DNA of 64,000 nucleotides, taken from positions 62,001-126,000 of the forward strand of contig JAOARQ010000057.1 in assembly GCA_025210455.1 (NCBI GenBank). The letters are read 5' to 3'. Source of the DNA: Pelagimonas sp. GTDB lineage: Bacteria > Pseudomonadota > Alphaproteobacteria > Rhodobacterales > Rhodobacteraceae. This document shows positions 16,456 to 24,729 of the stretch, in pieces. The number at the start of each line of letters is the position of its first letter. The stretch's first letter is position 1. A program made the translations under genes and the position numbers. The notes beneath the pieces were generated by a model that saw only the letters and a list, made by a program, of their open reading frames with translations, was not told where the DNA came from and did no database searches.

Positions 16456-17837
16456 AACCCCAAAATCTCAGGCAATGCCGCCAGAATACTGCGCGGCCCT
16501 TGCATCAAGCCACCCTTGCTGCGGCCCGGTTCTGGTTTGGGTTGCCAACCGTAGATATCAAAATGGGTATAGCGCGGGTTGTCTCCTCCAAAGCGCCGCA
16601 GGAAAAGCGCAGCCGTAATTGCGCCAGCCATGCCGCCCGCTGGCGCGTTGTCGAGATCGGCAATGCCCGGTTCGATCATGGGTTCATAGGGGGGCCAGAA
16701 GGGGAGGCGCCACACCGGGTCAGCGGCTGACGGTGCGGCAGTGCCAAGCGCTGTGGCAATCAACTCATCATCTGTGAAAAACGGTGCAAGATCTGGGCCA
16801 ACCGCAACACGCGCCGCGCCGGTCAGGGTCGCCATTGAGATAAGCCAGTCTGGGGTGCTTTCATTTGCAAAGCTCAATGCGTCGGCCAATACAAGGCGGC
16901 CTTCGGCGTCGGTGTTGTTGATTTCGACGGTCATCCCATTGCGTGCTGTCAGAATATCGCCGGGGCGGAAGCTGTTGCTGGAGACCGAATTTTCGACAGC
17001 GGGGATCAGAACCCGCAGTTGCAGCGGCAGTTCCAGTGCCATGATGGCATGGGCCAGCCCCAGCACATTGGCCGCGCCACCCATGTCTTTTTTCATCAAT
17101 CCCATAGAGTTGCCGGGTTTCAGATTCAGCCCGCCTGTGTCAAAGCAGACACCTTTCCCCACCAGTGTCAGTGTGGGGCCTGTATCCCCCCAGCGCATAT
17201 CGATCAGGCGTGGCTCTTGCGCGGCGGCGCGGCCAACTGCGTGGATCATGGGAAAGTTGCGTTCAAGCAGTTCATCGCCTTTTGTGACGATGATCTTGGC
17301 CCCGAACTTTACTGCCAAGGCCCGCGTGACAGTTTCCAGTTCGGTAGGGCCCATATCGCTGGTTGGCGTGTTGATCAGATCGCGTGTCAGCGCTTCGGAG
17401 GCTGCAAGAACCTCGATGTGTTTGCTGTCGACCCCTTCGGGGGCGACGAGTTTTTGCTTTGGAGCCTCGCCAGATTTGTAGCGATCAAAGCGATATCCGG
17501 CCAATAAACACCCCAAAAGTTCCGAATGAGTATCTTCGGCCGGGAGAGCATTGGCAATGTGATAGGTGCCTTGGGCAAGTTTGGGCAGAGCCGCAGCCAG
17601 CGTAAATCTGCGCCGTTCCCTTTGCGTGGCGGTGCCATATCCGGCAAGCGCTGCTGCAGGTGTGCCATCCTTGCCGGGCAGCATAAGCGCCTGACCGATG
17701 TTCCCCGCAAACCCAGAGGCTTTCACCCAGCTTTGGGTGATATCGTCCTGCGCAGCAAGCCAATCTGAAAGTTCATCTGAGTTTAGAACGTGCAAAGGCA
17801 GATCAGATGGGCTGGGCGGTGCAAAGGATAGGGTCAT
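16452..17837 (-). CDS. M17 leucyl aminopeptidase family protein
   Basis: Two-metal aminopeptidase of 461 residues. Metal and catalytic motifs are visible in the C-terminal half: GVCFDTGGLNLKPGNSMG, MKKDMGGAANVLG and NTDAEGRLVLADAL. The N-terminal domain is shorter and more divergent than in PepA, like PepB or alphaproteobacterial paralogues. Start 17837 is supported by AGGAG just upstream; an upstream in-frame start at 17858 would overlap that site. It is translationally coupled to the C40 peptidase gene. Confidence 0.9.
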   Translation of the reverse strand: MTLSFAPPSPSDLPLHVLNSDELSDWLAAQDDITQSWVKASGFAGNIGQALMLPGKDGTPAAALAGYGTATQRERRRFTLAAALPKLAQGTYHIANALPAEDTHSELLGCLLAGYRFDRYKSGEAPKQKLVAPEGVDSKHIEVLAASEALTRDLINTPTSDMGPTELETVTRALAVKFGAKIIVTKGDELLERNFPMIHAVGRAAAQEPRLIDMRWGDTGPTLTLVGKGVCFDTGGLNLKPGNSMGLMKKDMGGAANVLGLAHAIMALELPLQLRVLIPAVENSVSSNSFRPGDILTARNGMTVEINNTDAEGRLVLADALSFANESTPDWLISMATLTGAARVAVGPDLAPFFTDDELIATALGTAAPSAADPVWRLPFWPPYEPMIEPGIADLDNAPAGGMAGAITAALFLRRFGGDNPRYTHFDIYGWQPKPEPGRSKGGLMQGPRSILAALPEILGL

Positions 17838-17900
17838 GGCAATCTCCTGAATTGCCAATAGCCTACCCTTGATTTTGACCGCCGCAAGAGCCTGCCCGGA

Positions 17901-18281
17901 TCAAATTGTGAATTCGTTCAATTCCCACAATTCGGTCAGTGATCTTTCCCCGGTTCTGGCCAGTCGGGCAAGAGTCGCGGCTTCAGCCACCCTATCCCCA
18001 AGTTCGATGCAGTTTATGACATCAAAGGCCACTGATTTCAGACTGTTCAATCCAATTTGTTCTGCGATCGCAGATAGCGCGCGCAGCCCTTTGGTCAGAT
18101 CATCACGCGGCCCATTCAGGGCCTGATCCTGGATTTGGCACAGACGTTGAGCCAGCTCTTCCATAGCGCGGCAAATCACGTCTTCAGCAGCGTATGGACC
18201 CAGATCTTTGCAAAGCAATTCAATCTGTTCATGGTCCATTCTGGGTCGCTCAGCTGGTGCGATATATGTAACCTCGTTCAC
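17901..18281 (-). CDS. Hypothetical protein, helical, 126 residues
   Basis: I do not recognise this protein. It is 126 residues, predicted mostly helical, with no signal peptide or membrane segment. The central region repeats short amphipathic helices (AAEDVICRAMEELAQRLCQI; LRALSAIAEQIGLNSLKSVA) and might form a four-helix bundle. It ends before the M17 aminopeptidase gene on the same strand, separated by 63 bp. Codon use resembles its neighbours, so I judge it a real gene. A histidine-phosphotransfer-like bundle is one guess, but no conserved HxxKG-type site is visible. Confidence 0.6.
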   Translation of the reverse strand: MNEVTYIAPAERPRMDHEQIELLCKDLGPYAAEDVICRAMEELAQRLCQIQDQALNGPRDDLTKGLRALSAIAEQIGLNSLKSVAFDVINCIELGDRVAEAATLARLARTGERSLTELWELNEFTI

Positions 18282-18446
18282 TTGTCACCCCTAATTTCCC
18301 GTGCCCCCACGGCTACTGTTCAATTTGGCAGGCAGGGGTTCTCAAAAGGTTATCAAGGGCGGGCTAGATGCGGCGCATTTCTTTCGAATAAGCGCTAGTT
18401 TTGAAGCTTCCTCGGGCGGGAAAAGACCTCCAGATCGGAATGAGAA

Positions 18447-18480
18447 TATGAAATTTTTTGTAGAAATTTATCTATAATAC
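18447..18480 (+). promoter_or_regulatory. AT-rich block with perfect TATAAT, possible plus-strand promoter
   Basis: In the about 290-bp stretch between the two hypothetical genes, TATAAT is at 18473-18478 inside a strongly AT-rich block. The -35 region is poor (AAATTT or GAAATT). A rightward transcript would run antisense to the 96-residue gene toward the RHH-type gene at 18987. The rest of the stretch shows no gene. Confidence 0.3.
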
Positions 18481-18546
18481 GTGAGGTTGCGAAATTTTTG
18501 ACGCGCCAGTGCTGGGTGGTCAATACGTGTATGGTGGAAGGGCATG

Positions 18547-18566
18547 AGGCGGCCACCAAGCCGCCT
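18547..18566. other. Hairpin after the 96-residue gene
   Basis: AGGCGGC and GCCGCCT form a perfect 7-bp stem with loop CACCAA, 8 bp past the stop of the leftward 96-residue gene. There is no T run, so it is at best a weak terminator. Confidence 0.45.
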
Positions 18567-18573
18567 GATGTGG

Positions 18574-18864
18574 TTACTGATTAGGCGCACCGATGCGTTG
18601 AGTGATCTCCGCCAGAGGGACACCTAGATCGCGTCCGGTACAAAGCGGCTTGGCCATATCATTCAGAATGACCATGCGCCCTTCGACAAAGTCGTAGTCA
18701 TAGCCTTTTTCCCGCAAACGTTGGGCGATCTCAGCCCAGTTTGCAGAGGTTTCCAAAATGGGGTTTAGGAAAAGGCGCAGCAATGCTTGCGTTTCACAAT
18801 CCAATTGCATGGGCAATTCTGTTGCACCTGACCATTCTGTCCGTGTGTTCAAATGTTGGTTCAT
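18574..18864 (-). CDS. Hypothetical protein sharing a C-terminal domain with the divergent neighbour
   Basis: Unrecognised 96-residue protein. Its C-terminal half (NWAEIAQRLREKGYDYDF, then LCTGRDLGVPLAEITQRIG) has the same order of conserved residues as the C-terminal part of the divergently transcribed gene at 18987: W-x-E, RL, KGY, G, LC, DLG or ELG, R-x-G. The same pattern reminds me of a small domain found near the ends of some relaxases, but this is weak. A hairpin follows the gene. The shared domain and shared intergenic region suggest a functional pair. Confidence 0.65.
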   Translation of the reverse strand: MNQHLNTRTEWSGATELPMQLDCETQALLRLFLNPILETSANWAEIAQRLREKGYDYDFVEGRMVILNDMAKPLCTGRDLGVPLAEITQRIGAPNQ

Positions 18865-18884
18865 AGCGGTCTCCTTGCCTATAC

Positions 18885-18963
18885 GTTAAGAATGCCTGTG
18901 GAATCTGGCCAAAATGCGGCTGTGTGTTTCAGCTTGAATCTGTTCGGGAAACAGTTTCTTAAC
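18885..18963. promoter_or_regulatory. Divergent control region with two inverted repeats
   Basis: Between the divergent small genes, GTTAAGAA (18885-18892) is mirrored by TTCTTAAC (18956-18963). Just inside the right arm, CTGTT-cggga-AACAG (18940-18954) is a separate 15-bp inverted repeat. The symmetric placement near each start is what an autoregulatory DNA-binding protein would use; the gene at 18987 has a ribbon-helix-helix-like N-terminus. Confidence 0.4.
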
Positions 18964-18986
18964 CTTGCGTCCGGCAAGATAACTCA

Positions 18987-19532
18987 ATGCAGGATGTTGA
19001 GATCACTTTGCGGCTTCCGTTGCCTCTTTTGCAGGCTGCGCAAAAGCTGGCCAAAACCCGCGACGAAAGCCTCGGGCGGGTTATGCGAATGGCTTTGGCT
19101 GCAGAAGTGAAGCGGGCGGGGCGCGCAGCGAAGACGTCCAATCGGACGGATGAGCAGCTCCTCGGTCCCTTGCGGACCCTCCTCGCTGTGGATTTCGGCC
19201 GGGCCTGTGATTGGCGGGAATTACAGGGACGCTTGAAGGCCAAAGGATATATCTTGCGCGAAGCTGGCGGTGGATTGGCTTTGCACGGTTTCCCAGACGG
19301 GCCGCGCTTGTGCAAAGCCTCCGAGCTTGGGCATTCCTACGGAAGTCTTATGAAACGATTTGGTCAGCCGCTCCCCGGACACTCTCATCGCTGGATCGCC
19401 AATAAGGTTCTAGGTGAACCTGGTGCACTGACCGCAAATGGCCGGGGTGCTTTTGGAACCCAACCGTTGGAACAAGAAAGGCCGGCAGCGACACACCGCA
19501 GCCGGCCTTGGAAACCAAGTTTGGGAACTTAG
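18987..19532 (+). CDS. RHH-like N-terminus plus uncharacterised domain, 181 residues
   Basis: The first about 45 residues (EITLRLPLPLLQAAQKLAKT, then DESLGRVMRMALAAEVKR) look like a ribbon-helix-helix DNA-binding fold: a short RLP strand followed by two helices. Residues about 70-130 hold the domain also found in the divergent 96-residue protein (CDWRELQGRLKAKGYIL; LCKASELGHSYGSLMKRFG). The last about 45 residues are low in conserved-looking character and are encoded through the asd terminator to 4 bp past the asd stop, so the true C-terminus may have been extended by loss of an earlier stop. I read the ATG at 18987; no strong ribosome site precedes it. Confidence 0.65.
   Translation: MQDVEITLRLPLPLLQAAQKLAKTRDESLGRVMRMALAAEVKRAGRAAKTSNRTDEQLLGPLRTLLAVDFGRACDWRELQGRLKAKGYILREAGGGLALHGFPDGPRLCKASELGHSYGSLMKRFGQPLPGHSHRWIANKVLGEPGALTANGRGAFGTQPLEQERPAATHRSRPWKPSLGT
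19478..19509 (-). terminator. Rho-independent terminator of asd
   Basis: AAGGCCGGC (19478-19486) and GCCGGCCTT (19501-19509) form a 9-bp stem with a 14-nt loop; on the minus strand it is followed by TCTTGTT. It lies 20 bp past the asd stop and inside the 3' end of the convergent gene. Confidence 0.8.
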
Positions 19533-20551
19533 CCCTTTTTAAGGACTTTCTGCCCAAGAACCTCTGCGATTTGAACGGCATTCAGCGCCGCCCCTTTGCG
19601 GAGGTTGTCCGAAACGCACCACAGGTTGATCCCGTTTTCAACAGTGCTGTCTTGGCGGATACGGCTGATGAAGGTCGCAAAATCGCCAACGCATTCCTTT
19701 GGTGTGACATAGCCGCCGTCTTCGCGTTTATCGATGACCATGATGCCAGGCGCTTCGCGCAGGATGTCGCGGGCTTCATCTTCGTCGAGGAACTCTTCGA
19801 ACTCGATGTTGATGGCTTCGGAGTGGCCGACAAAGACAGGTACGCGCACACATGTGGCTGTGACTTTGATCGCTGGATCTACGATCTTTTTGGTTTCAGC
19901 GACCATTTTCCATTCTTCTTTGGTCGAACCGTCGTCCAGGAACACATCGATATGCGGGATCACGTTAAAGGCGATTTCCTTGGTGTAAACCTTTGCGGGA
20001 ACTTCGTTGACGGGGTTGTAAACCGCTTTGGTCTGTTCCCACAACTCGTCCATTGCATCTTTGCCCGAGCCAGATACCGACTGATAGGTTGAAACAACCA
20101 CACGCTTGATCTTGGCGCGGTCGTGCAGCGGTTTCAGTGCGACAACCATTTGTGCGGTTGAGCAATTCGGGTTCGCGATGATGTTCTTTTTGGAATAGCC
20201 GTGCACCGCGTCGGCGTTCACTTCGGGGACGATCAACGGTACATCCGGATCGTAGCGGTAGAGCGATGAGTTGTCGATTACGACACAGCCAGCGGCGGCG
20301 GCCTTAGGGGCGTATTCTTTGGTGGCGGTCGATCCAACCGCAAAAAGCGCCATGTCCCAGCCAGTGAAATCGAATGTATCGAGATCCTGAGTTTTGAGGG
20401 TCTTTTCACCAAAAGTAACTTCGGTGCCCAGGGATCTGCGCGAAGCAAGCACGGCGATTTCGTCAACGGGGAATTCCCGCTCCGCAAGAATGTTCAGCAT
20501 TTCGCGGCCTACATTGCCTGTGGCCCCTACGACAACAACTCTATAGCCCAT
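19529..20551 (-). CDS. asd: Aspartate-semialdehyde dehydrogenase
   Basis: NADP-dependent enzyme of 340 residues that makes aspartate semialdehyde from aspartyl phosphate for lysine, diaminopimelate, threonine and methionine. The nucleotide loop VVVGATGNVGREML is at residues 6-19, the catalytic cysteine is in IIANPNCSTAQMV, and the substrate-binding segment includes QSVSGSGKDAMDEL. Length is normal. It stands alone with its own terminator; the 180 bp between it and the rightward epimerase gene show no recognisable operator. Confidence 0.96.
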   Translation of the reverse strand: MGYRVVVVGATGNVGREMLNILAEREFPVDEIAVLASRRSLGTEVTFGEKTLKTQDLDTFDFTGWDMALFAVGSTATKEYAPKAAAAGCVVIDNSSLYRYDPDVPLIVPEVNADAVHGYSKKNIIANPNCSTAQMVVALKPLHDRAKIKRVVVSTYQSVSGSGKDAMDELWEQTKAVYNPVNEVPAKVYTKEIAFNVIPHIDVFLDDGSTKEEWKMVAETKKIVDPAIKVTATCVRVPVFVGHSEAINIEFEEFLDEDEARDILREAPGIMVIDKREDGGYVTPKECVGDFATFISRIRQDSTVENGINLWCVSDNLRKGAALNAVQIAEVLGQKVLKKG

Positions 20552-20791
20552 GGTGGCCCTCCTGAAATTGGAAACTTTCCTGCAGACGCTTGGCCCGCAA
20601 AGCTGAGGCTATGTAGCCCACTGGGGCCATAGGGGAAAGAGCAAAACACCCTATTTTCAAGGCCGCGAAGGTGAATTCAGGCAATTCTAAACAAGCTTAG
20701 GGAAGGCTTTACTTGTCTAGGTCTTAATGGGGCCGTGCGCAGAGGGAAAATTTCGTTCAGGCACTATCGATTTTTGGAAATCAGGCAGAAC

Positions 20792-22666
20792 ATGCTCTAT
20801 CAGATTGTCATCTCTATGAGCCGTAAACAGAAGCAGGCCATCTTTTGCCTGATGGATGCGCTTGTGGCGCCTCTGGCCTTTTTGTTTGCTTGTTCTTTGG
20901 GCGGGATTTCTGCTGTCACTTGGGGTGGTGCCGTTTGGGCACTATGCGCTGGATTGGTTGCCATTTCCGCGCTCATGACCTCAAAAATGGGCCTTACGCG
21001 TTTGAAATTAAACGTTTATGAGGCGAGAGGGATGAACAAGACGTTTCTCTTTGCAGCATCACTAGGGCTTGCTGCTTCTGCGATTGACTGGCTGTTTTCT
21101 ATCGGGATTCCTTCGCGTGTTTTCGCGATTTTCGTGATCGTGATGGTCTGCGCCGCAATCACCTGGAGGATCGTTCTTAGATACCTTACTGGTGCGATTT
21201 ATCGGCAGGCCGATCAGCTGCGTCGTGTTCTTATTTATGGTGCTGGTCAGGCCGGACGCCAGTTGCTTGAAGCCTTGCGCCATGACAATGAAGTCGATGT
21301 TTTGGGGTTTGTGGATGACAATGTGGCCCTGCAGGGGTTGCATATTGCCGGCACACAGGTTCATTCGGCTCATCACCTCCGGGATCTTGTTTCAGAGCTT
21401 AGGATCGATCGTATTATTCTGGCAATGCCGACAATCACGCCTGTTGCGACTGCGCGATTGGCGAATCGGCTGAGAAACATTGGCTGCGATGTTCATAGGC
21501 TGCCTTCTTTTCCAGATTTGATACGCGAAAATGGCGATCTGAAGCTAGATGTCTCTCCTGTCTCTATTCACGATCTCTTAGGCCGCAGTCGGTTGGAGCG
21601 AGAGCTGCCTGGCGTGAGCCATACGTATCAGGGGAAATGCATCCTTGTGACTGGGGCCGGGGGGTCAATTGGGGCAGAGCTTTGTCGACAGCTGGCGGCC
21701 TGCGGCCCGAAGCGACTGGTGATGCTGGATCACTCCGAACTGGCCCTTTATCAAATCGACAAAGAAATGCGTGCGCAGTTTCCAGATATTGAGCTCTTGC
21801 CGGTGCTTGGGTCTGTGATGAATGCCGGACTGGTTCAAGAAACTATTCTAGATAATCAGATAGATATCATACTTCACGCAGCGGCTTACAAGCATGTCCC
21901 TATGGTTGAAGGCAATACGCTTGAAGGTCTTTCAAACAATGTTTTGGGAACAAAAGTGGTTGCGGATCTCGCGCGAAGCTGTGGAGTCGCGCGTTTCATC
22001 CTTGTATCGACTGATAAGGCGGTTCGCCCAACCAGTATCATGGGTGGCTCAAAGCGGATGTCTGAACTGGTAGTGCAAGACTTGGCCGAGCGCTGTTCGC
22101 AGACTTTGTTTTCCATGGTGCGTTTTGGGAATGTTTTGGGATCCAGTGGGTCTGTTTTACCGCTTTTCCAAGACCAGATCGCGCGGGGCGGCCCTGTAAC
22201 GGTCACACATCCTGATGTGACGCGGTTTTTCATGACAATATCCGAGGCTGCCCGCCTCGTACTGTTGGCTGGGTCTTTTGCGCGTGGTGGGGATGTTTTT
22301 GCGCTGGATATGGGTGAGCCGGTAAAAATAGACCAGTTGGCGCGCCGCATGATTAAAGGCGCTGGTTTCAATGTCGTGGCCACTGATGACACAGATCATG
22401 CTGGGATCGAGATCCGTTATACAGGGCTGCGTCCGGGCGAAAAACTGCATGAAGAGCTGTTGATTACCAGCGACATGCTGACTACACCGCACCCGAAAAT
22501 TCTGCGCGCTCAGGAGGCACGACTGACAGAATTTGAACTCGCGAACGCCTTGCGCGATCTGCGCAAAGCAATCGAAAATCGCAATGTGGTGGCCGCCCGC
22601 GAGGTGGTGAATCGCTGGGTTGAAGCGCCCGACCCGCAGGCTGCGTTGCAGCAACGCGGGGCTTAA
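20792..22666 (+). CDS. Membrane NDP-sugar epimerase/dehydratase (FlaA1/CapD/PglF-type)
   Basis: Polysaccharide-biosynthesis protein of about 624 residues. Four hydrophobic segments lie in the first about 130 residues, then a CoA-binding-like Rossmann domain (RVLIYGAGQAGRQLLEAL), then an extended SDR domain with VTGAGGSIGAELCRQ, AAYKHVPMVEGN, and FGNVLGSSGSVLPLF. Homologues convert UDP-GlcNAc to a 4-keto-6-deoxy or epimerised sugar for capsule, O-antigen or glycan synthesis. The frame is open from a GTG at 20735; I prefer ATG 20792, with ATG 20816 possible. No other glycan genes are adjacent, so it looks isolated. Its end overlaps the LOG gene by 4 bp. Confidence 0.88.
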   Translation: MLYQIVISMSRKQKQAIFCLMDALVAPLAFLFACSLGGISAVTWGGAVWALCAGLVAISALMTSKMGLTRLKLNVYEARGMNKTFLFAASLGLAASAIDWLFSIGIPSRVFAIFVIVMVCAAITWRIVLRYLTGAIYRQADQLRRVLIYGAGQAGRQLLEALRHDNEVDVLGFVDDNVALQGLHIAGTQVHSAHHLRDLVSELRIDRIILAMPTITPVATARLANRLRNIGCDVHRLPSFPDLIRENGDLKLDVSPVSIHDLLGRSRLERELPGVSHTYQGKCILVTGAGGSIGAELCRQLAACGPKRLVMLDHSELALYQIDKEMRAQFPDIELLPVLGSVMNAGLVQETILDNQIDIILHAAAYKHVPMVEGNTLEGLSNNVLGTKVVADLARSCGVARFILVSTDKAVRPTSIMGGSKRMSELVVQDLAERCSQTLFSMVRFGNVLGSSGSVLPLFQDQIARGGPVTVTHPDVTRFFMTISEAARLVLLAGSFARGGDVFALDMGEPVKIDQLARRMIKGAGFNVVATDDTDHAGIEIRYTGLRPGEKLHEELLITSDMLTTPHPKILRAQEARLTEFELANALRDLRKAIENRNVVAAREVVNRWVEAPDPQAALQQRGA

Positions 22667-23505
22667 CGCCCCGGAATTCCCTCACGCGCCCCGATGGGTT
22701 CCCAGGTGTCGACAAGCTGTGCCGCTTCTTCAGCGGTATCAACAAAGCGGAAGAGTTCCAGATCATCGGGGCTGATGGTGCCCGCCTCAGATAGCGCATC
22801 CCAATTGATGATTTTTTCCCAGAAGTCCTTTCCAAAAAGCAGGAATGGAACGCGGGCCATGCGTCCGGTCTGGATCAGTGTCAGTGCTTCAAACAGTTCA
22901 TCTAAAGTTCCAAAACCACCTGGGAACACACAAATCGCGCGGGCGCGCATCAGAAAGTGCATCTTCCGAATGGCAAAGTAATGAAAATTGAACGCCAGAT
23001 CCGGGGTCACATAGGGGTTTGGCGCCTGTTCATGCGGCAAGACAATGTTCAACCCGATCGAGACACCGCCAACGTCCTGCGCCCCCCGGTTACCAGCCTC
23101 CATAACACCGGGGCCGCCACCGGTGACAACCACATAGTCGCGGTTGCCCGAAGCCATTGCCTTTTTCGTCATCAACTGCGCGAATTTGCGGGCTTCGTCA
23201 TAAAAGTGAGTCAGGTCTGCCAGTGTTTGCGTGCGCGCGGTGTGCTTTTGTGCAGGTTCAGGAATGCGGGCGCCGCCAAACATAACAACTGTTGAATCAA
23301 TCCCGTGTTCGTCCAGAAGCATTTCAAACTTGAGCAATTCCAGCTGCAATCGCACGGGGCGCAGCTCATCCTTGCACAGGAAATCTTCGTCAGCGAAAGC
23401 AAGACGATAGCTGGGGGACAGGCTTTGTACAGTTTCCGGCACACCTTTGGCGGTGCTGCGATCCAGCTGCGCACCACGAAGAGAACTGCGTCGATCTTGG
23501 GGCAT
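22663..23505 (-). CDS. LOG-family nucleotide 5'-monophosphate phosphoribohydrolase (TIGR00730)
   Basis: Rossmann-fold protein of 280 residues with the LOG signature: VVTGGGPGVMEAGNRGA and CVFPGGFGTLDELFEALTL (PGGxGTxxE). Such enzymes release base and ribose 5-phosphate from nucleoside monophosphates, including cytokinin precursors in plants; the bacterial role is usually nucleotide turnover. The N-terminal about 70 residues are an extension relative to short LOG proteins, as in the YgdH-like group. AAAGGAGGG precedes the start. It is converged upon by the epimerase gene. Confidence 0.88.
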   Translation of the reverse strand: MPQDRRSSLRGAQLDRSTAKGVPETVQSLSPSYRLAFADEDFLCKDELRPVRLQLELLKFEMLLDEHGIDSTVVMFGGARIPEPAQKHTARTQTLADLTHFYDEARKFAQLMTKKAMASGNRDYVVVTGGGPGVMEAGNRGAQDVGGVSIGLNIVLPHEQAPNPYVTPDLAFNFHYFAIRKMHFLMRARAICVFPGGFGTLDELFEALTLIQTGRMARVPFLLFGKDFWEKIINWDALSEAGTISPDDLELFRFVDTAEEAAQLVDTWEPIGAREGIPGR

Positions 23506-23603
23506 CGGACCCTCCTTTATCTGTTTCCTTCAGATGTATCGTTCTGTGCATCAAAGCGCCAGTGAAGGAAGCGTGACCGGGCAGAAAGGTCCGATGGCTT
23601 TTG

Positions 23604-23921
23604 TTAGTTGGTGATATGCTGGATGGTGTTGAACCCTTCGAACTGCGGTGCGCCTTCGTGCAGTTTTTTGCTGCTGCCACCGGCCTTTGCATGGGCATCG
23701 CGGAATTGCTGGCTGCGGGTCCAGGCAGTGAAATGCGCTTCGCTTTCCCATACTGTGTGTGAGGCAAAGAGGATCTGACCCTCTTTTTCCGGACCGCGCA
23801 GCATGTGAAATTCAACAAAACCGTCCAGCTCGTTCAGCTTGCTATCGCGGTTCAGCCACATTTCGGCAAAAGCCTCGGCGTTTTCAGCCAGCACGGTGAA
23901 ACGGTTCATGGCGATGTACAT
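23604..23921 (-). CDS. IsdG-like heme-degrading monooxygenase (ABM fold)
   Basis: Small ABM-fold protein of 105 residues placed last in the hmuSTUV unit, 18 bp after hmuV. It carries the residues that define the IsdG/IsdI/HmuQ heme-degrading group: Asn6 (MNRF), Trp67 (TAWTRS) and His77 (FRDAHAK), at nearly the same positions as Asn7/Trp66/His76 of IsdG. These enzymes open the heme ring and free iron in the cytosol. Position and triad together make heme breakdown the best call; other ABM proteins lack this set. No signal peptide is seen. Confidence 0.82.
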   Translation of the reverse strand: MYIAMNRFTVLAENAEAFAEMWLNRDSKLNELDGFVEFHMLRGPEKEGQILFASHTVWESEAHFTAWTRSQQFRDAHAKAGGSSKKLHEGAPQFEGFNTIQHITN

Positions 23922-23939
23922 AGGTGTGTCCTTTGTTGG

Positions 23940-24728
23940 CTATTCGGCGGCCAGAACGGCCTGATGAGGAAGAAGAAATGGCGTGCCCTGAGGGGGCGTG
24001 CGCCCGACTGACAGGCTGCACCCATAGGCATTTGACAGCGTCTGGTCTGTCATGACCTGCGCTGGTGTCCCAGCCGCAAGGCAACGCCCCTGGGCCAAAA
24101 GCGCGATCCGATCAGCATACATGGCTGTCAGGTTGAGATCATGCATCACAGCCACCACCCCACCACCAGTTTCCGCAAAAGTCTTGGCAATTGCCATGAC
24201 CTGCAATTGGTGCGCGATGTCCAGCGAAGAAACGGGTTCATCAAGGAAGAGCCACCGGGGCTGCCCACCTGCGACCGGCTGCCAGACCTGCGACAGTACC
24301 CGCGCCAGTTGAACGCGTTGTTGCTCCCCACCGGAAAGTTCCTGATAAAAGCGCCGGGCGTAGCTGCCAAGGCCAACGCGGTTCAATGCTTCTTGCGTGA
24401 TGTCCTGGGCGTCACCCATTGATCCGCGGTGCAAGCCGATGCGAACCACTTCTTCAACAGTAAAGGGAAAGGCAAGGGCACTGGCCTGTGGAAGCACACC
24501 GCGCATTTCCGCAAGTTCCCAAGGTTTCAGCGATTGAATGTCCTCACCATTCAGCAGGACCTGACCGGAAAAGGGCACATCCTTTGTCATGGCGCGCAAC
24601 AGGGTTGTTTTGCCCGATCCGTTTGGTCCGACGATGCAGGTGAACTGGCCTGCATGCGCTTCAAAATTCATGTCTTCGAGGATGGTTTTGCGGCCAAGTT
24701 TTACGGTGATATCTTTTGCGGTCAGCAT
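23940..24728 (-). CDS. hmuV: Heme ABC transporter ATP-binding protein
   Basis: ABC ATPase of 262 residues. Walker A is VGPNGSGKTTLL at about residues 33-44, the signature is LSGGEQQRVQLARVL, and Walker B is WLFLDEPVSSLD followed by the H-loop AVMHDLNLTAMYAD. It belongs to the HmuV/FecE-type heme and siderophore importers and powers the HmuU permease. The start lies 1 bp before the end of hmuU, so the two are coupled. Operon order on the minus strand: hmuS, hmuT, hmuU, hmuV, IsdG-like gene. Confidence 0.94.
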   Translation of the reverse strand: MLTAKDITVKLGRKTILEDMNFEAHAGQFTCIVGPNGSGKTTLLRAMTKDVPFSGQVLLNGEDIQSLKPWELAEMRGVLPQASALAFPFTVEEVVRIGLHRGSMGDAQDITQEALNRVGLGSYARRFYQELSGGEQQRVQLARVLSQVWQPVAGGQPRWLFLDEPVSSLDIAHQLQVMAIAKTFAETGGGVVAVMHDLNLTAMYADRIALLAQGRCLAAGTPAQVMTDQTLSNAYGCSLSVGRTPPQGTPFLLPHQAVLAAE

Positions 24729-24729
24729 G

